Shown here: in pieces, positions 41,321 to 51,903 of the stretch
Position numbering within the stretch: the stretch's first letter is position 1
How the letters are laid out: the number at the start of each line of letters is the position of its first letter
Source: Symbiodinium natans
Taxonomy: Eukaryota > Sar > Dinophyceae > Suessiales > Symbiodiniaceae
DNA length: 64,000 bases
Direction of reading: 5' to 3'
Assembly: GCA_905221605.1 (NCBI GenBank)
Contig: CAJNDS010002191.1
Coordinates: forward strand, 972,526-1,036,525
Translations under genes and position numbers: made by a program
The notes under the pieces: model-generated
The model's input: the letters and a program-made list of their open reading frames with translations, nothing else
Database searches by the model: none
Told to the model about the DNA's origin: nothing

Positions 41321-41332
41321 GCTCCGCTACCA
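41321..41332 (-). promoter_or_regulatory. copia-3 tRNA primer-binding site
   Basis: Same 12-mer TGGTAGCGGAGC as in the two complete copias, followed outward by TG, the expected LTR end. Confidence 0.8.
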
Positions 41333-41438
41333 TGAAAAACTTTTGAATCCGTAAAGACGCCTGCAGATTCGAATCACTCAAGTCACATGCTACATGGGAG
41401 CAACAGGTAAAACAACTGCAAAACATAATATCTGGGCA
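41333..41438 (-). repeat. copia-3 5' LTR (outer end uncertain)
   Basis: Starts TGAAAAACTTTTG next to the primer site. No second copy is in the window, so the far end is a guess at a CA (41437-41438); known LTRs here are 121 and 135 bp. Confidence 0.45.
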
Positions 41439-42792
41439 TGCTGTAAATCGGGAAAATCCTAAACACAGAACATTGGATTTCTCTCCATACCTTCAACTCT
41501 GCAACCATCAACTGCGAAACGCTTCTGGAAGAGCGGCAACACCTAACAAACCCCCACTTTGAAAACAGGGTCTGACCACACAGGAGGGGAACTCAACCAC
41601 CCCTACAATTCTAAACCCTGAACCCTAAAATCTCAACCCTCCGCCTTGAAACCTTGGCACGTGGGCGCTTAATGGCGAACGCGCGTGAGCATATGATCCT
41701 GCACGGTTGTGTTGCTGTCCTTTGTGTTTGCACAAGACACGGGCAGCCCAAGCACGATATCCACAGCGCAGAGACTCTGTTCGGGCGTCGTATGGGTGGG
41801 CGGGCGGCACTTGAGGGATATTTTGGGCGCAAAGACGCGAATCCGCTCATTGCAAGACACACGCAGACTGTAACCCTGAGCGCGGAAGCGGATTTGGACT
41901 AAACCTTGTGTGCCGGTGGTGAACGTGAGCAAAACTCCCACACAAACGCCCAAAAAAAAGAAAAAACCCTCAAAAACAACCAGTGACAAGAAATACTCAA
42001 AAACAACCCCAAAATCCTCCAGAACCCTTCACCCTAACCCTAAATGACCCGCGAGTCGCGGGGAGGTCGCGGGAGGTCGCGGGGGGTCGCGGGGGTTCGC
42101 GGCTAAAGACATCACCAAAAAAGCGCTGGTTTCTAGGCATATTTGTGGTCGCGGAAGGGTCGCGGGAAGTCGCGGGACATCGCGGGCCTCCCAGGCTGCC
42201 TCCCTGGCCTGGAGGTCGCGGAGATGTCGCGGGGATGTCGCGGAGGGTCGCGGAGGGTCGCGGAGGGTCGCGGAGGGTCGCGGAGGGCTTTCATGGCCAC
42301 AAAATGGCGCAGGTGGGACTGGTGGGACCTAATCTGGCACAAATTTTCATTTCGAAGGCACAATCTCCTGAATCAGCCATGCATCACGAATATTTCCGAG
42401 AATTTCACCTCAAATCCTGCAGCAACACCAAACGACGAAGAGAAGAACACTAAACAAAGTAAGCAACCGTCGCAAGGGCGAGCTTCCAGGCCTGCGTGCT
42501 ACCCTTCGCAGCCCCTAAAGCCCAAAAACCGTCAAAACGGCCAGAAACAAGCAGCGTCAACGCGGCTAGCAAGGATAAACTCCCCGCCAATGTATATTTC
42601 AACAACGAAAAATTGAAACAAACAAATCCTGCCAAGAATGTCTTCTTTGCCATGTTTACAAAGGACAAACGTGGAAAGCCGGACGAAAACAACAACTTTC
42701 CCATCTACCTCAAAAATCAAACACCGAAAACATGCTTGATCGCTCGCTTCCTCGTTGTTTTATTTTCCCGTGACGCCCAAGCTCCCTTGGAT
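41439..42792. other. Non-coding, repeat-rich spacer
   Basis: No supported gene. It has telomere-like CCCTAAA pieces at 41611-41640 and 42032-42045, and GGTCGCGG-rich repeats from 42048 to 42296. Confidence 0.5.
42241..42290. repeat. CGGAGGGTCG decamer array
   Basis: Four perfect 10-bp copies and a partial fifth, within a 250-bp zone of related GGTCGCGGG/GGTCGCGGA variants starting at 42048. Confidence 0.9.
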
Positions 42793-43299
42793 CTATGAAA
42801 CCCACCCTTCTGGGATGGGGGTCACCTGAAACGAGCGTCCCCGTAAAAACGGTCGGCCACCACACTTGTGTTTAACACGATCCACTCCATAAGCAAAGTA
42901 ACCCTGCGCGAGCAGAGCTGCAGCCACACGGGCCTGCCCAGCAAAACATTGAAGGATCGCACGGGTAGGTCCCCCGTGCTGTTCCTTCGAGAAAACTTGT
43001 TGCGGCTCTGTAGCCGGAGAACACTGCTCGCTCCGAGAAGATGTCTCCTCGCCGGTCTGGAAAACTGGCAGTGTTGTGGCCGACGGCATCGAAGCCATCG
43101 AAAAAGAACATTCAACGTCACACTCAAAACCTTCGGCAACCCCAACTGCAGATACGGGTTCCAATCCCGCACCTGAAGGTAAGGCCTCCATACCGACCTC
43201 CTGGGTCGAAGCAGAGATGACGCCACTAACGGATTCATCCTGAGGAACCATCTCAACATCCTGAGCCAGCGAAGTCTCATCAAGACCAGGATCACCTAG
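42793..43299 (-). pseudogene. DIRS-2 Pol N-terminal fragment (methyltransferase motif I)
   Basis: Directly after the gag TGA and in the same frame: LGDPGLDETSLAQDVEMVPQ.., then ILQCFAGQARVAAALLAQGYFAYGVDR, a SAM-binding motif I like those of DIRS-1 and DIRS-3 Pol. It ends at a TAG (42795-42793); no motif IV, RT or RNase H follows, so the element is truncated there. No oxygenase motif is visible in this short N-terminus. Confidence 0.6.
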
Positions 43300-43302
43300 T
43301 CA

Positions 43303-43440
43303 CAGCTTTTTAGGCTTCAGCGGGCACTTGGTAACCGGGCGGTCACCACCACACTTGTAGATGATGCAACCATGATCACCCCTCTGACAATTGGCGTCCG
43401 TGCACCCGCTGAGGTTGAAACCGTAGCAGACCTTGTTGCC
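43303..43440 (-). CDS. DIRS-2 Gag-like protein, 3' part (CCCH zinc finger)
   Basis: GNKVCYGFNLSGCTDANC..GDHGC..YKCGG..CPLKPKKL, then TGA (43302-43300) followed by CTA. It is the C-terminal end of the Gag at 53614-52470; excising DIRS-3 and keeping one CTTC core joins ..ASACNKK to GNKVCYGF in frame. Confidence 0.75.
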
Positions 43441-43683
43441 CTTCCACAGAAATTAAAGAAATTCCAAACCATCACATGAATTACACATAGTGAGAATCTA
43501 TGTCAGTCAGAATATCATGCACATCCGATGTTAGTATTCTCAAATGTCGAATGCTAAAGGCGCGAGTCCTTCTTTTTTCACATCAAAAGGGGTGTGCCGA
43601 AGATGCATGCACAGACGCGTTTTGCATCTGTTTTTTCGCACGTGGTGAGTTTCCACGCGCATCAGCACCCGTGATTCCCCCAG
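43440..43683 (-). repeat. DIRS-3 repeat B2 (right end)
   Basis: 244 bp, same as 43923-44166. Confidence 0.9.
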
Positions 43684-43698
43684 GGAGGGTAGGGCGGG

Positions 43699-43927
43699 AC
43701 AAAAGATTGACCAGCTCAAAGCGATGTGAGCCACAAGTACTTCATGCCATGAGTGTCTCAAAAAGGTTGCATGAGAAAACTCAAAACGGTCAATCAAACA
43801 ATCATGTCAGAAAGGTTTGTGAATTTCCGGCATGTATCTCTTTTGGTACTTTTTTCAAAAGCACACAAAAGAAAGGCCTATTTAATTTAGAGTGGAATGT
43901 TACGTCCGCAAGCGGAAGTATTCCTTC
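43699..43927 (-). repeat. DIRS-3 repeat A2
   Basis: 229 bp, same as 52241-52469. Confidence 0.9.
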
Positions 43928-44166
43928 CACAGAAATTAAAGAAATTCCAAACCATCACATGAATTACACATAGTGAGAATCTATGTCAGTCAGAATATCA
44001 TGCACATCCGATGTTAGTATTCTCAAATGTCGAATGCTAAAGGCGCGAGTCCTTCTTTTTTCACATCAAAAGGGGTGTGCCGAAGATGCATGCACAGACG
44101 CGTTTTGCATCTGTTTTTTCGCACGTGGTGAGTTTCCACGCGCATCAGCACCCGTGATTCCCCCAG
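43923..44166 (-). repeat. DIRS-3 repeat B1
   Basis: 244 bp, same as 43440-43683; begins 3 bp after the pol stop and is joined to A2 through CCTTC. Confidence 0.9.
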
Positions 44167-44168
44167 CA

Positions 44169-47100
44169 TCAGTGCTGTAGCAAAAATCTCTCGACTGGCA
44201 GCTTGCCGAAAGAAGAGAGCTCGGTAGCACCAACCATGTGAAGGACTGTTTGCCCAGCAAACCTAGAAGGAGCATCGGCCACATTGGACCACGATGGTAC
44301 TCGAGCATACCAACTCAAAGACGGGCATGTATCTTCCAAGGCACAAACATCTCTCAGAAGACGATCCATAGAAGGTGAGGAGCTGTATCCCTTCACCAGT
44401 CCAAGTCGCGCAGATTCGTTGTCAATCCACATGATCACACGTCTGTTTCGGAGCATGTCTCCCAAAGAAAGCTTTATGGCCCAAACCACGAACAGCTCAA
44501 TTTGGCAGATCAAGTGATCGCCATCTCCAACAGTTCGGCTCCATTCCTCCAACACTTCCTTTGGAACTTCGTCCTGAAAAACCGCGCCAAAACCTTTTGA
44601 GCCATCCAATACCACAGCTCCGATGCCTGCGATCTTCTTCTCCCATGAGCCGTCTGTCCAAATGTGTACCACAGAAGGATCGTGTTCAAGGCGAATTTCT
44701 CGCGGAGGCAGAACAGAAATTGCTTGCATGGCCCTCTCGCAAAGGTTGCGGAGAACGTCAGCGCTTGGCCTAGCACCAGCGTATACGAAGCGATTCAAAT
44801 CGACACAGACATGTTTTAGTGTCATCCCAGAGAAGAAGCCAGCTGCAAACCTCAGAAGACCAAGTAAAATTTGCCCATCGTGTCTTTGCAGCGCCCCACT
44901 CTCATGCACATCGCGAAGTCTCTCAGTGACCTTTTCAACGCGGGACGTTTTGTTGGCCATCCTGAAGATTCCACGATGTAGTTCGGATACATCAGCCACG
45001 GTTCCCAACACCTCGAACGAGGATGAGAACGGAAGGCCTTTTTGGCCTTCTCCCGATCGGGCATGCTTCCAGCCTAATAGATCCAGAAGTCGTGAACACG
45101 CCCAATCTGCACTTTCGGCAAGGGATGCCGTAGACAACAAGGGAAAATCGTCAAAGTAGCAGGACGACGCCACATGCAGCATCTTGTTGAATAAGAAATG
45201 TATGGACCGACTTATTCGAAGAAAGCTCGGCACTGAAGCGCTGGCGCCAAACAAGAGTGAATTGCTCACAAAGAATTTTCTATGTCCATGCGCATCATCC
45301 AAGAACACCACGGCCAGCCTTCTGTCTTTTTGCGAAATCGGTACCTGCTTATAAGCTTTAGACAGATCCAGAGTTTTTCCAACCCAAGGAACCGCAGCAC
45401 CCAACTCCTTCATCCTCCGCGCCACCAGCATGGCCAAAGCCGCCAGGTGTCAAAAAACCAACCGCATGGAGGGTCCAAACGAATCGTTCAGCTGGGCTTC
45501 ACTCGCGTTGTCAATCGGCCTGACTTTGTTTGACTGCTGCAAACCAAACCGTCGAATCGCCACCCACTGCTCGCTGCCCAGTAGTTGGGTGACTTCCTTC
45601 TCCGAAAATGGCCCATCTAGGAATCCAGCTTCCACTTCTTCCTGAGTGACACGCTCAAGCTCCTCGATCATAGTCGGTGTCTCGAGATGGTTGGCTTTCA
45701 AAGCTGCGCGAAGAAAGGGAGAAGATTCTAGAAGCTGGTCACGCGAAAGCACGGGCGGCTTCACTTGGACTTCATAACAATCCGGGCATCCTGACAGGTC
45801 GACCCCCTGCTTAAGTAGGCCAACCACTCCCAAATCGTCGTAGTGGTACTGCTTGAGCAATTCTTCCCAGAGCAATATCTTTTTCCCTTTTACCACTTTC
45901 TGCATCCATTGGGGCATCTCCGCATGCAGGGCATCCTCGCGTTTTTGTAGTTGCTTTCCCAAGATCTCCGCCTTGAGCAACGCGGTCTTTCTCTTCAAGA
46001 GTACATGCGAAGTGGAATTCTCAAGGACAAAGTCGATGGCTTCCAAGGTGTGTCCGCAAACAGGGTTCACAGTGTCGACCGGATGCTTGAGGGCCTTTGC
46101 TTCCTTCAGCCAAGCAGCTGGCGTCCTGTAGAAGCCAACCCTGCAAACGACCTCTTGGCCCCCCGCTGCACCCCCAGAATCCGGGGCCGAAAGAAGCTTG
46201 GCGCCTTCCAGAAGAACTTCGGATCGTGGCAGGTCCACGACGCGGTCGTACTCGGAGATCAAGGGGGCCGCCTTCCGGGATTGCCGGCCTTGCGCCACCA
46301 AAGTGAGTGTACGAGCAGGAAAGCGAGCTGCAAACACCAGGCCTCGCGTCTGAAGATCTGCCCAAAGAAGATCGGCCCAGCGCTCCACGAGAAGGAGGGG
46401 GTACTGGGCCTCGAGATGGGTGTCAAACGTCCAGCCAGAAGTGGACCAACGCACTTTCCATGGGGCGTGGTCATGATTGCCGGAGCAACGGCGAGCCAAG
46501 GCAAGCAAAGCCTTGCAGTTGGTGAGCAGCTTCGTGGTTTTTGGCCGGCTGCCACCATGTTCGCAAGAATCGAAAATGACCTCGTAAAGCCGGGCATGGT
46601 GAAAAAGAGCGCGGGGATCGCCACGGGCCAGGTGGGCGAGCACAGCCCAAAACCAAGAGTTCTCCGGGTTCTCAATCGTGAAGTACACGTCAGCTTGCAG
46701 ACACCAATTCAAGAGCCGCCAGCAAAAACGATATAGTTTGTTTGCCGTTTGCACACGCTCGTAGCCGATGCTGCCCGGCTTCAACGAAGGCAAACCAAGA
46801 GGATGTAGGCCTGATCGTAGCGGCTGAGGTTGAGGGGCCCCCTGTCGCACCAGAAACTTAGGCACAGGACGCCCCCTGGCACGACTCGCCGTACCACATG
46901 GTGGTCCCAGGTGCAAAGATACAGGATGCGTCGCCTGAATTTGCTCCAGAAGGAGTGCCTGCGTCTCGTCCGAAGAAAGGTCCACCCTCATGGTGGGGAC
47001 CAACGGTTTGTGCGGCGAATGATCCACCGCTAGGGCTTGAAAACCTTTGGCATGCAACGCCGCTGACAGGCTGCCACTCCCGCTAAAAAGCTCCCAGCTG

Positions 47101-47870
47101 ACCGGTCGCGATGGAATCGGAACCTCAGGCGGCGGCAAGCACGTCGCGGCAGGAGGCTGGGCCGAAGCGTGTGAGGGGAGCATGAAGCCCAAATCATGCG
47201 CGACACCTTGAAGCTGAGAAGCAAGCTTGTGCGAGTCACGAACTGAAAAGGCAATCAAAACCACTCGGCGCCCTTTGTAGGGCATAGTTGCATGCCTCAC
47301 TTTGCGGGCACAAAAGCAAGCCGGGCCAGGTACGACAGGTAACAGCCGCCCTTTCAACACCACCTCATCGTGCTTGAAGTTGACAGAGCCACTTGCGTCC
47401 TCAATCCAGACTTCGCCACCAGAGAAAATCCCCGGAGGGCCCAGACCGAACACAGCATTTTCACTGCTAGGATCGTTATGACTGTCCACATGTGGAAAAG
47501 TCTCCACTCCTTCCATGATGACGATTGAAGAAAAAGTGAGGCCAGGGCATCTTTGTTTAACAAAACGCGTCATGACCTTAGTGCTTGTCGCAAAAGTTGT
47601 ACAAGAATTCCTCAGTCCAACCATTCCGCCATGAACCCACAAGCCAGTTCCGAAAGCTTTACCTTCGGTAGCAGCACGGCCCTCTGTAGGGGGCTTAACT
47701 GTAGGCAGCAGATCGAAAAGCTGTAATGGATCAGCCGAATCGTTGGACGCCTTTCTCATGCACTGACATGCGAACATCTCGGCAGCATGGCAAACCTGTT
47801 TGTCCGCCACATCCGCCTCGAAGGACGGCTTAGCTTCCTTCGGAGAGTGCGTCGCGCTCCCCTGGCACCA
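44169..47870 (-). CDS. DIRS-3 Pol: 2OG-Fe(II) oxygenase / C5 methyltransferase-like / RT / RNase H, with one internal TGA
   Basis: Same frame as gag, after TGA 47873-47871. Numbered from 47810: oxygenase PHVDSHND (H107, D109), GGEVWIED, VRHATMPYKGRR (H173, R181); methyltransferase motif I WELFSGSGSLS (239-249), LGPPCGTASR with Pro-Cys 304-305, and IENPENSWFW (379-388) as the ENV-type motif. RT starts with KVRPIDNASEAQLNDSF. A TGA at 45452-45450 interrupts between MRLVF and HLAALAML; the frame continues with LDLSKAYKQVPI, CYFDDFP (catalytic DD) and RNase H (IWTDGSW, IELFVVW, WIDNESARLG, SNVADAPSRF). The TGA may be CGA to TGA decay. Oxygenase pattern and order match DIRS-1 Pol. Confidence 0.82.
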
Positions 47871-49079
47871 TCACTGCGCAGCTTTGGTACAGGTGTGACC
47901 TGGGTGGCTGCCACCACAGCCTTTCCACCAACAAATGTGGAAGCCACGCCCGCACCTATTCTTCTTGTTGACTTTGAAACCACAAGTGCCAACATTGTAA
48001 GCAAAACAAACCGGTTGATCGTTCACCTTGGTCAGCGCACCGTCGGGGACCTGGATGCCACCTCCTTTGCCTTTGCCTTTCCGGCCACGTCCTTTTCCGC
48101 GCCCGCGCCCCCGTCCTCGACCTCGACCCCAGTCGCCAACATCATCGTCAAAGGCGCGCTTGGAACTGCCACCTTGAGGAAGATGAGTCAAAAACTGGAG
48201 GACTTCGGGGCTGTCGCTGAGGCGCTTGATCTCTTTATCCAAGGGCTTAGGCTGACCTGGCTGCGGCTGAAGTTGCCCCAACAAGTTCGAGGCTGCTAGG
48301 GTGAACAAGTGACGATCAGCTGCCACAATCTGGTTCAGAGCGATTGGGTGATAGCCCGGAGGAGCGGGACGTTGAAGGACCACGTAGAGTTTATGCGACC
48401 ACCCCTCCAGGGTAGCATAGGATGCCAAGCCGGCGATGTCGAACGCAAGGCTCCTGCGTGACCATGCTTGTCGTAAGGTGAGCTCCGACCCCGTGTCACA
48501 TGAGATCAAGTCCTCGCCCTTGGCAGCGATCTTCAAGTTACCATCCGCATCAATTGCCAGTGTTTTATCCGGTTTGCTGGCCTGAATCTCTTGCTCCCTG
48601 CTTGTAAACTTCCCCGGTGGGATGTATGCCAAGACTCCCGTTTCCAGCATCTCCACGATCTGGTCGACGATGCGGTGTGAAGGCGTAGTCTGCGGGTCAA
48701 AAATGACCCCCGGCAGCCGTTTCTCCTGCGCCTTCTGCCTGGAGAGGCGCTCTGCCGTGGGCATCTTTCTGGTCAGGATCTCGGTAGTCGGCTCGACCCT
48801 CGTCTTCATGTCGTTGATGCCCAAGGCCTGTGACTCAAAGAGTATCCTTCGCAAACAAGACAGCTGATGGTGATTTGGTACAGCGGCAAAGACATTCCGA
48901 ACCCAGTTCAGGAAATCCTCCTCAGAGATCGAGGTTGGCGAGGCTCCAACCGCAAAGGCCATGGATCCGAATGTTTTGTATCCCTGACTCGTCAGCTCAT
49001 CGAAGACGTCGCTGTTGAGGCCGACCTTGTCGCACCGTTCTTTGAATGCTGCCTCGGAATCTAGCGTCACTCCTGCCAT
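47871..49079 (-). CDS. DIRS-3 Gag-like protein (CCCH zinc finger)
   Basis: 402 residues from MAGVTLDSEAAFKERCDKVG. The N-terminal half aligns with DIRS-2 Gag (LTSQGYKTFGSMAF against LTAKGVKTLAQLAF; LRRILFESQ against LRRLILEAQ). A Gly/Arg/Lys stretch (GRGRGRGRGRGKGRGRKGKG) precedes the finger CFAYNVGTCGFKVNKKNRC..H..C. It ends in TGA (47873-47871), followed in frame by pol. 49080-49581, up to the recombinase ORF, holds no supported gene. Confidence 0.8.
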   Translation of the reverse strand: MAGVTLDSEAAFKERCDKVGLNSDVFDELTSQGYKTFGSMAFAVGASPTSISEEDFLNWVRNVFAAVPNHHQLSCLRRILFESQALGINDMKTRVEPTTEILTRKMPTAERLSRQKAQEKRLPGVIFDPQTTPSHRIVDQIVEMLETGVLAYIPPGKFTSREQEIQASKPDKTLAIDADGNLKIAAKGEDLISCDTGSELTLRQAWSRRSLAFDIAGLASYATLEGWSHKLYVVLQRPAPPGYHPIALNQIVAADRHLFTLAASNLLGQLQPQPGQPKPLDKEIKRLSDSPEVLQFLTHLPQGGSSKRAFDDDVGDWGRGRGRGRGRGKGRGRKGKGKGGGIQVPDGALTKVNDQPVCFAYNVGTCGFKVNKKNRCGRGFHICWWKGCGGSHPGHTCTKAAQ

Positions 49080-49581
49080 GGCTGCGTCCTGCTTCTAGGG
49101 GGGCTCTAACTAGCCTCTCTCTGGATCCTGGAATGTTTCCAGGTGGAGCAGTCCGCGCGAAGTTCACAATCATAGCTTCCGACGAATTCACTTTCATCGG
49201 TAAGATCAATCGCATTCAGCAGGAGGCAAGCTCACTAGCAACAACATGTTCGTCCTTCCTGGCTTTCTCTGCTTCCAACGGATGTGTTTTCCGCTGGTAG
49301 TGAGAGTTAACTGATCCGAAAACGGTGTGATGGCACAGGAAAGGACTTAACCTGATTTGCGGGTAGCCGATTCCCGCATGTTTCGGCTGAGATTCCGGCA
49401 GACAAGGTTTCTGCCGGTAGCCGTCCATCTAAATCACAGCACGTGCAAGTCGGTTTAGCAGAGAGCAAATGAGGCGCACCAGCTGGGCATGCTGTGTACG
49501 ATTACTAGCGCAATCGCCGTACGTTTCCGGCCGGGTAAGCTTCCCGACCGGTCGGCAACTCGTCCATTTCTTCCAACTTGT

Positions 49582-51903
49582 TCAGCGTCTGCGTCCATCC
49601 CTAGCACGGCTGCACTGGATACAGCAGTCCGGATCTTCCGCCGCTGCACCAGCCTCCTCAAAAGCGTTATAGGCACAGGTCTTAATTCGACCACAGTAAA
49701 ACTCGACACCACCAGGACCGTCCTTCAAGCAATGGACAATCCCAGATACCCGATGGACGAAAACCTCCCCGACCTGAACCGGCTCATCAAATGGGACCCG
49801 GCACTTGCGTTCAGGATTCAAGTTTCCCGCGGCCGGGACTCCATGGGCTTCCTCACTGCCGGACGATGAGACCTCGGAACACTCGGAGTCTCCCATGGCA
49901 CCAGACTGATCATCCTCTCGAAGACCATCAGCACGTCTGTCACGATCCCCGCGTAGAGACTCCTCTCCTCCAGGTGCGTCAAAATCTTTGGCCACGCGCA
50001 AAATGCGCTGTATCTCGGAAAGATCAGGTTCATAACGCCCACTTTGGATTGTCCGAAACATCGACAGGATCTTCCCATACAGCAGGGTATAGGATTGCCG
50101 GGAATATGTCAGAGGACTTCGATCCTTTGGTTTCACGTGGTGGCCAACTAAACGCTGCTCGGCACTAGAAAACTTCACAACAGAGCTCCTCGCCGTCCAT
50201 GTGGTCAATGTGGCTTTGCATGAGTGAGAGCTAATACGTTCCAAAGTTTCTTCAGGGTGCTGCTTCCGCATTAAAAAGTCCCGTAACCAGATCGTTGCTT
50301 CAGATGAAGACATTGGCACGGTAGCCCAATCACCAGTCGCCTCTCTCCATGACGGGAGCGTGAACTCCTCCAGCGTCAGCCTACACTCTTTCCGTGCCGC
50401 CAGCCAAGCCGAACCCCAGGCGTGTTTGATGCCCGAGCCTATTGCCACATATGGTAGGAAAGTAGTTTTGGCATCCTCTGTCATGGTGGTCTTTGAGGAA
50501 AGACCCATAGCTACGATCAGCACCACAAATCCGTCCATTTGAATCTCAATGGATCTAAGCCTCTGCGCGTCACTCCATCGAGCTCCCGAGTGCAAACAAA
50601 ACAACAACTGTCCAGAGATGCAAGCTTCATACGCAACCGCACCACAGCAAAAATCTTCCAGATCTGCAGTCATGGCTACGGTAAGTTCAGATGCCTGCTT
50701 CTTCGGTCGTTTTTTGAGAAACATATCCTGTGCTACCCCACGGACTCTAGCACTAAGGACTTGTTCAGGCGGCATATTTCTGAAGACTGCCACAGAATGA
50801 AGAAAACGTATCGCTTCCAAGAAGTGCCTGGCAGAGGTCGGCCCTTGCTGATCTTCCCTGAGGGATTTGATGTAGTCGTAGATCACCTGTTCGCTAGCTG
50901 ACCATGGCGACTCGCATCCGTGATTTAGCGCCCACAAGAAATATTTCTCCAGCGAGCCACATCTCTTCTGCAAAGTAGATGTTGCCTTGCTCCTGAAGGA
51001 ATCAGCAAACGACTGCCTCAGTTCTTGGTCGTCCATCACGCGGGTGGCCAAAGTCGCCAGGCTTTGGCCCATCCTAGTAGCATCCAAATCGTACATGATC
51101 ATGTATTTGAAACGTTTCAATGCATGCACACGTTGGTCAGACTCCTCGCGCAAGACTGGTAACCTCTGTAGCAGCTTTCGAGTGGTCCCCAAAATCTTAA
51201 CAGAAGCAGCCACGGGAGGGATGTTGGCGTCGCAAGACTCGAAAACATCACGCATTCCAATAAAGGTCATACTTTCTCGCCCACGAAGGTCCCAAATTTG
51301 AGTGAAGAGACCTGGCATCTCCCAGGCCTGCAAAGGTCTCCTGGTACTTGCTTGCCTTCTCTCCATCTCCACTGCGACCCTCTGGACGTCAAGACTGGCA
51401 GCAGGCTCCGGCAAGAAGAAAACCTCTGTCTCGACAGACTCGACAGTCCTGGTGCCCTGCCTGCTTTCCACACCAGATTCATCGCCCTGTTCAGAAACAA
51501 CATCAAAATCTCTAGCCTGATTGTACCATTCCGATTCGTTCAAGCGGACAGCAGCCGAACCGGAAGGGCTCGGTCCTTCTAAGTCGAACAGATCAGTTTC
51601 CAGAGGATTATCGTCTTCAAGGCTAAAGGATGGCTCATATCTCTCCTCAGATCCAAATCCCGACAAGTCGATGCCATCTGGAAAGCCAAGTGGTCCTTCT
51701 GAATCACCACCCAGAGACTCTGCAGGAGGACCTTCTGAAGCATTAGAAGGAAAAGCCCCAATCCCCGAAGCTCCCCCAAGACTGGTTTGGGGCAGACCTT
51801 GCCACTGGTCCAGGGCTCCCGCGGGCCTTGTCAAAGCTCCAGAGCCAGAAGCAGGCGCAGGCATGTCTGCGCCCAGAGGCAGAGTTGGGCAAGGTGGTTC
51901 CAA
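49582..51903 (-). CDS. DIRS-3 tyrosine recombinase
   Basis: 773 residues. An acidic/Pro-rich N-terminus (1-180) precedes a helical core-binding region and a catalytic domain: LHSGARWSDAQRL (R442), SSHSCKATLTTW (H560, K563), LVGHH (H588) and PLTYSRQSY (Y600 or Y605). This is the DIRS/Crypton-type set. The C-terminal 60 residues carry VHRVSGIVH, EFYCGR and DCCIQC, a zinc-type tail like that of the DIRS-1 recombinase. The 5' leader 51904-52240 shows no gene. Confidence 0.87.
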   Translation of the reverse strand: MEPPCPTLPLGADMPAPASGSGALTRPAGALDQWQGLPQTSLGGASGIGAFPSNASEGPPAESLGGDSEGPLGFPDGIDLSGFGSEERYEPSFSLEDDNPLETDLFDLEGPSPSGSAAVRLNESEWYNQARDFDVVSEQGDESGVESRQGTRTVESVETEVFFLPEPAASLDVQRVAVEMERRQASTRRPLQAWEMPGLFTQIWDLRGRESMTFIGMRDVFESCDANIPPVAASVKILGTTRKLLQRLPVLREESDQRVHALKRFKYMIMYDLDATRMGQSLATLATRVMDDQELRQSFADSFRSKATSTLQKRCGSLEKYFLWALNHGCESPWSASEQVIYDYIKSLREDQQGPTSARHFLEAIRFLHSVAVFRNMPPEQVLSARVRGVAQDMFLKKRPKKQASELTVAMTADLEDFCCGAVAYEACISGQLLFCLHSGARWSDAQRLRSIEIQMDGFVVLIVAMGLSSKTTMTEDAKTTFLPYVAIGSGIKHAWGSAWLAARKECRLTLEEFTLPSWREATGDWATVPMSSSEATIWLRDFLMRKQHPEETLERISSHSCKATLTTWTARSSVVKFSSAEQRLVGHHVKPKDRSPLTYSRQSYTLLYGKILSMFRTIQSGRYEPDLSEIQRILRVAKDFDAPGGEESLRGDRDRRADGLREDDQSGAMGDSECSEVSSSGSEEAHGVPAAGNLNPERKCRVPFDEPVQVGEVFVHRVSGIVHCLKDGPGGVEFYCGRIKTCAYNAFEEAGAAAEDPDCCIQCSRARDGRRR

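Noticed and set aside
42048-42296. CRISPR-like array
   Set aside because: Units are direct decamers without unique spacers, in a eukaryotic setting.
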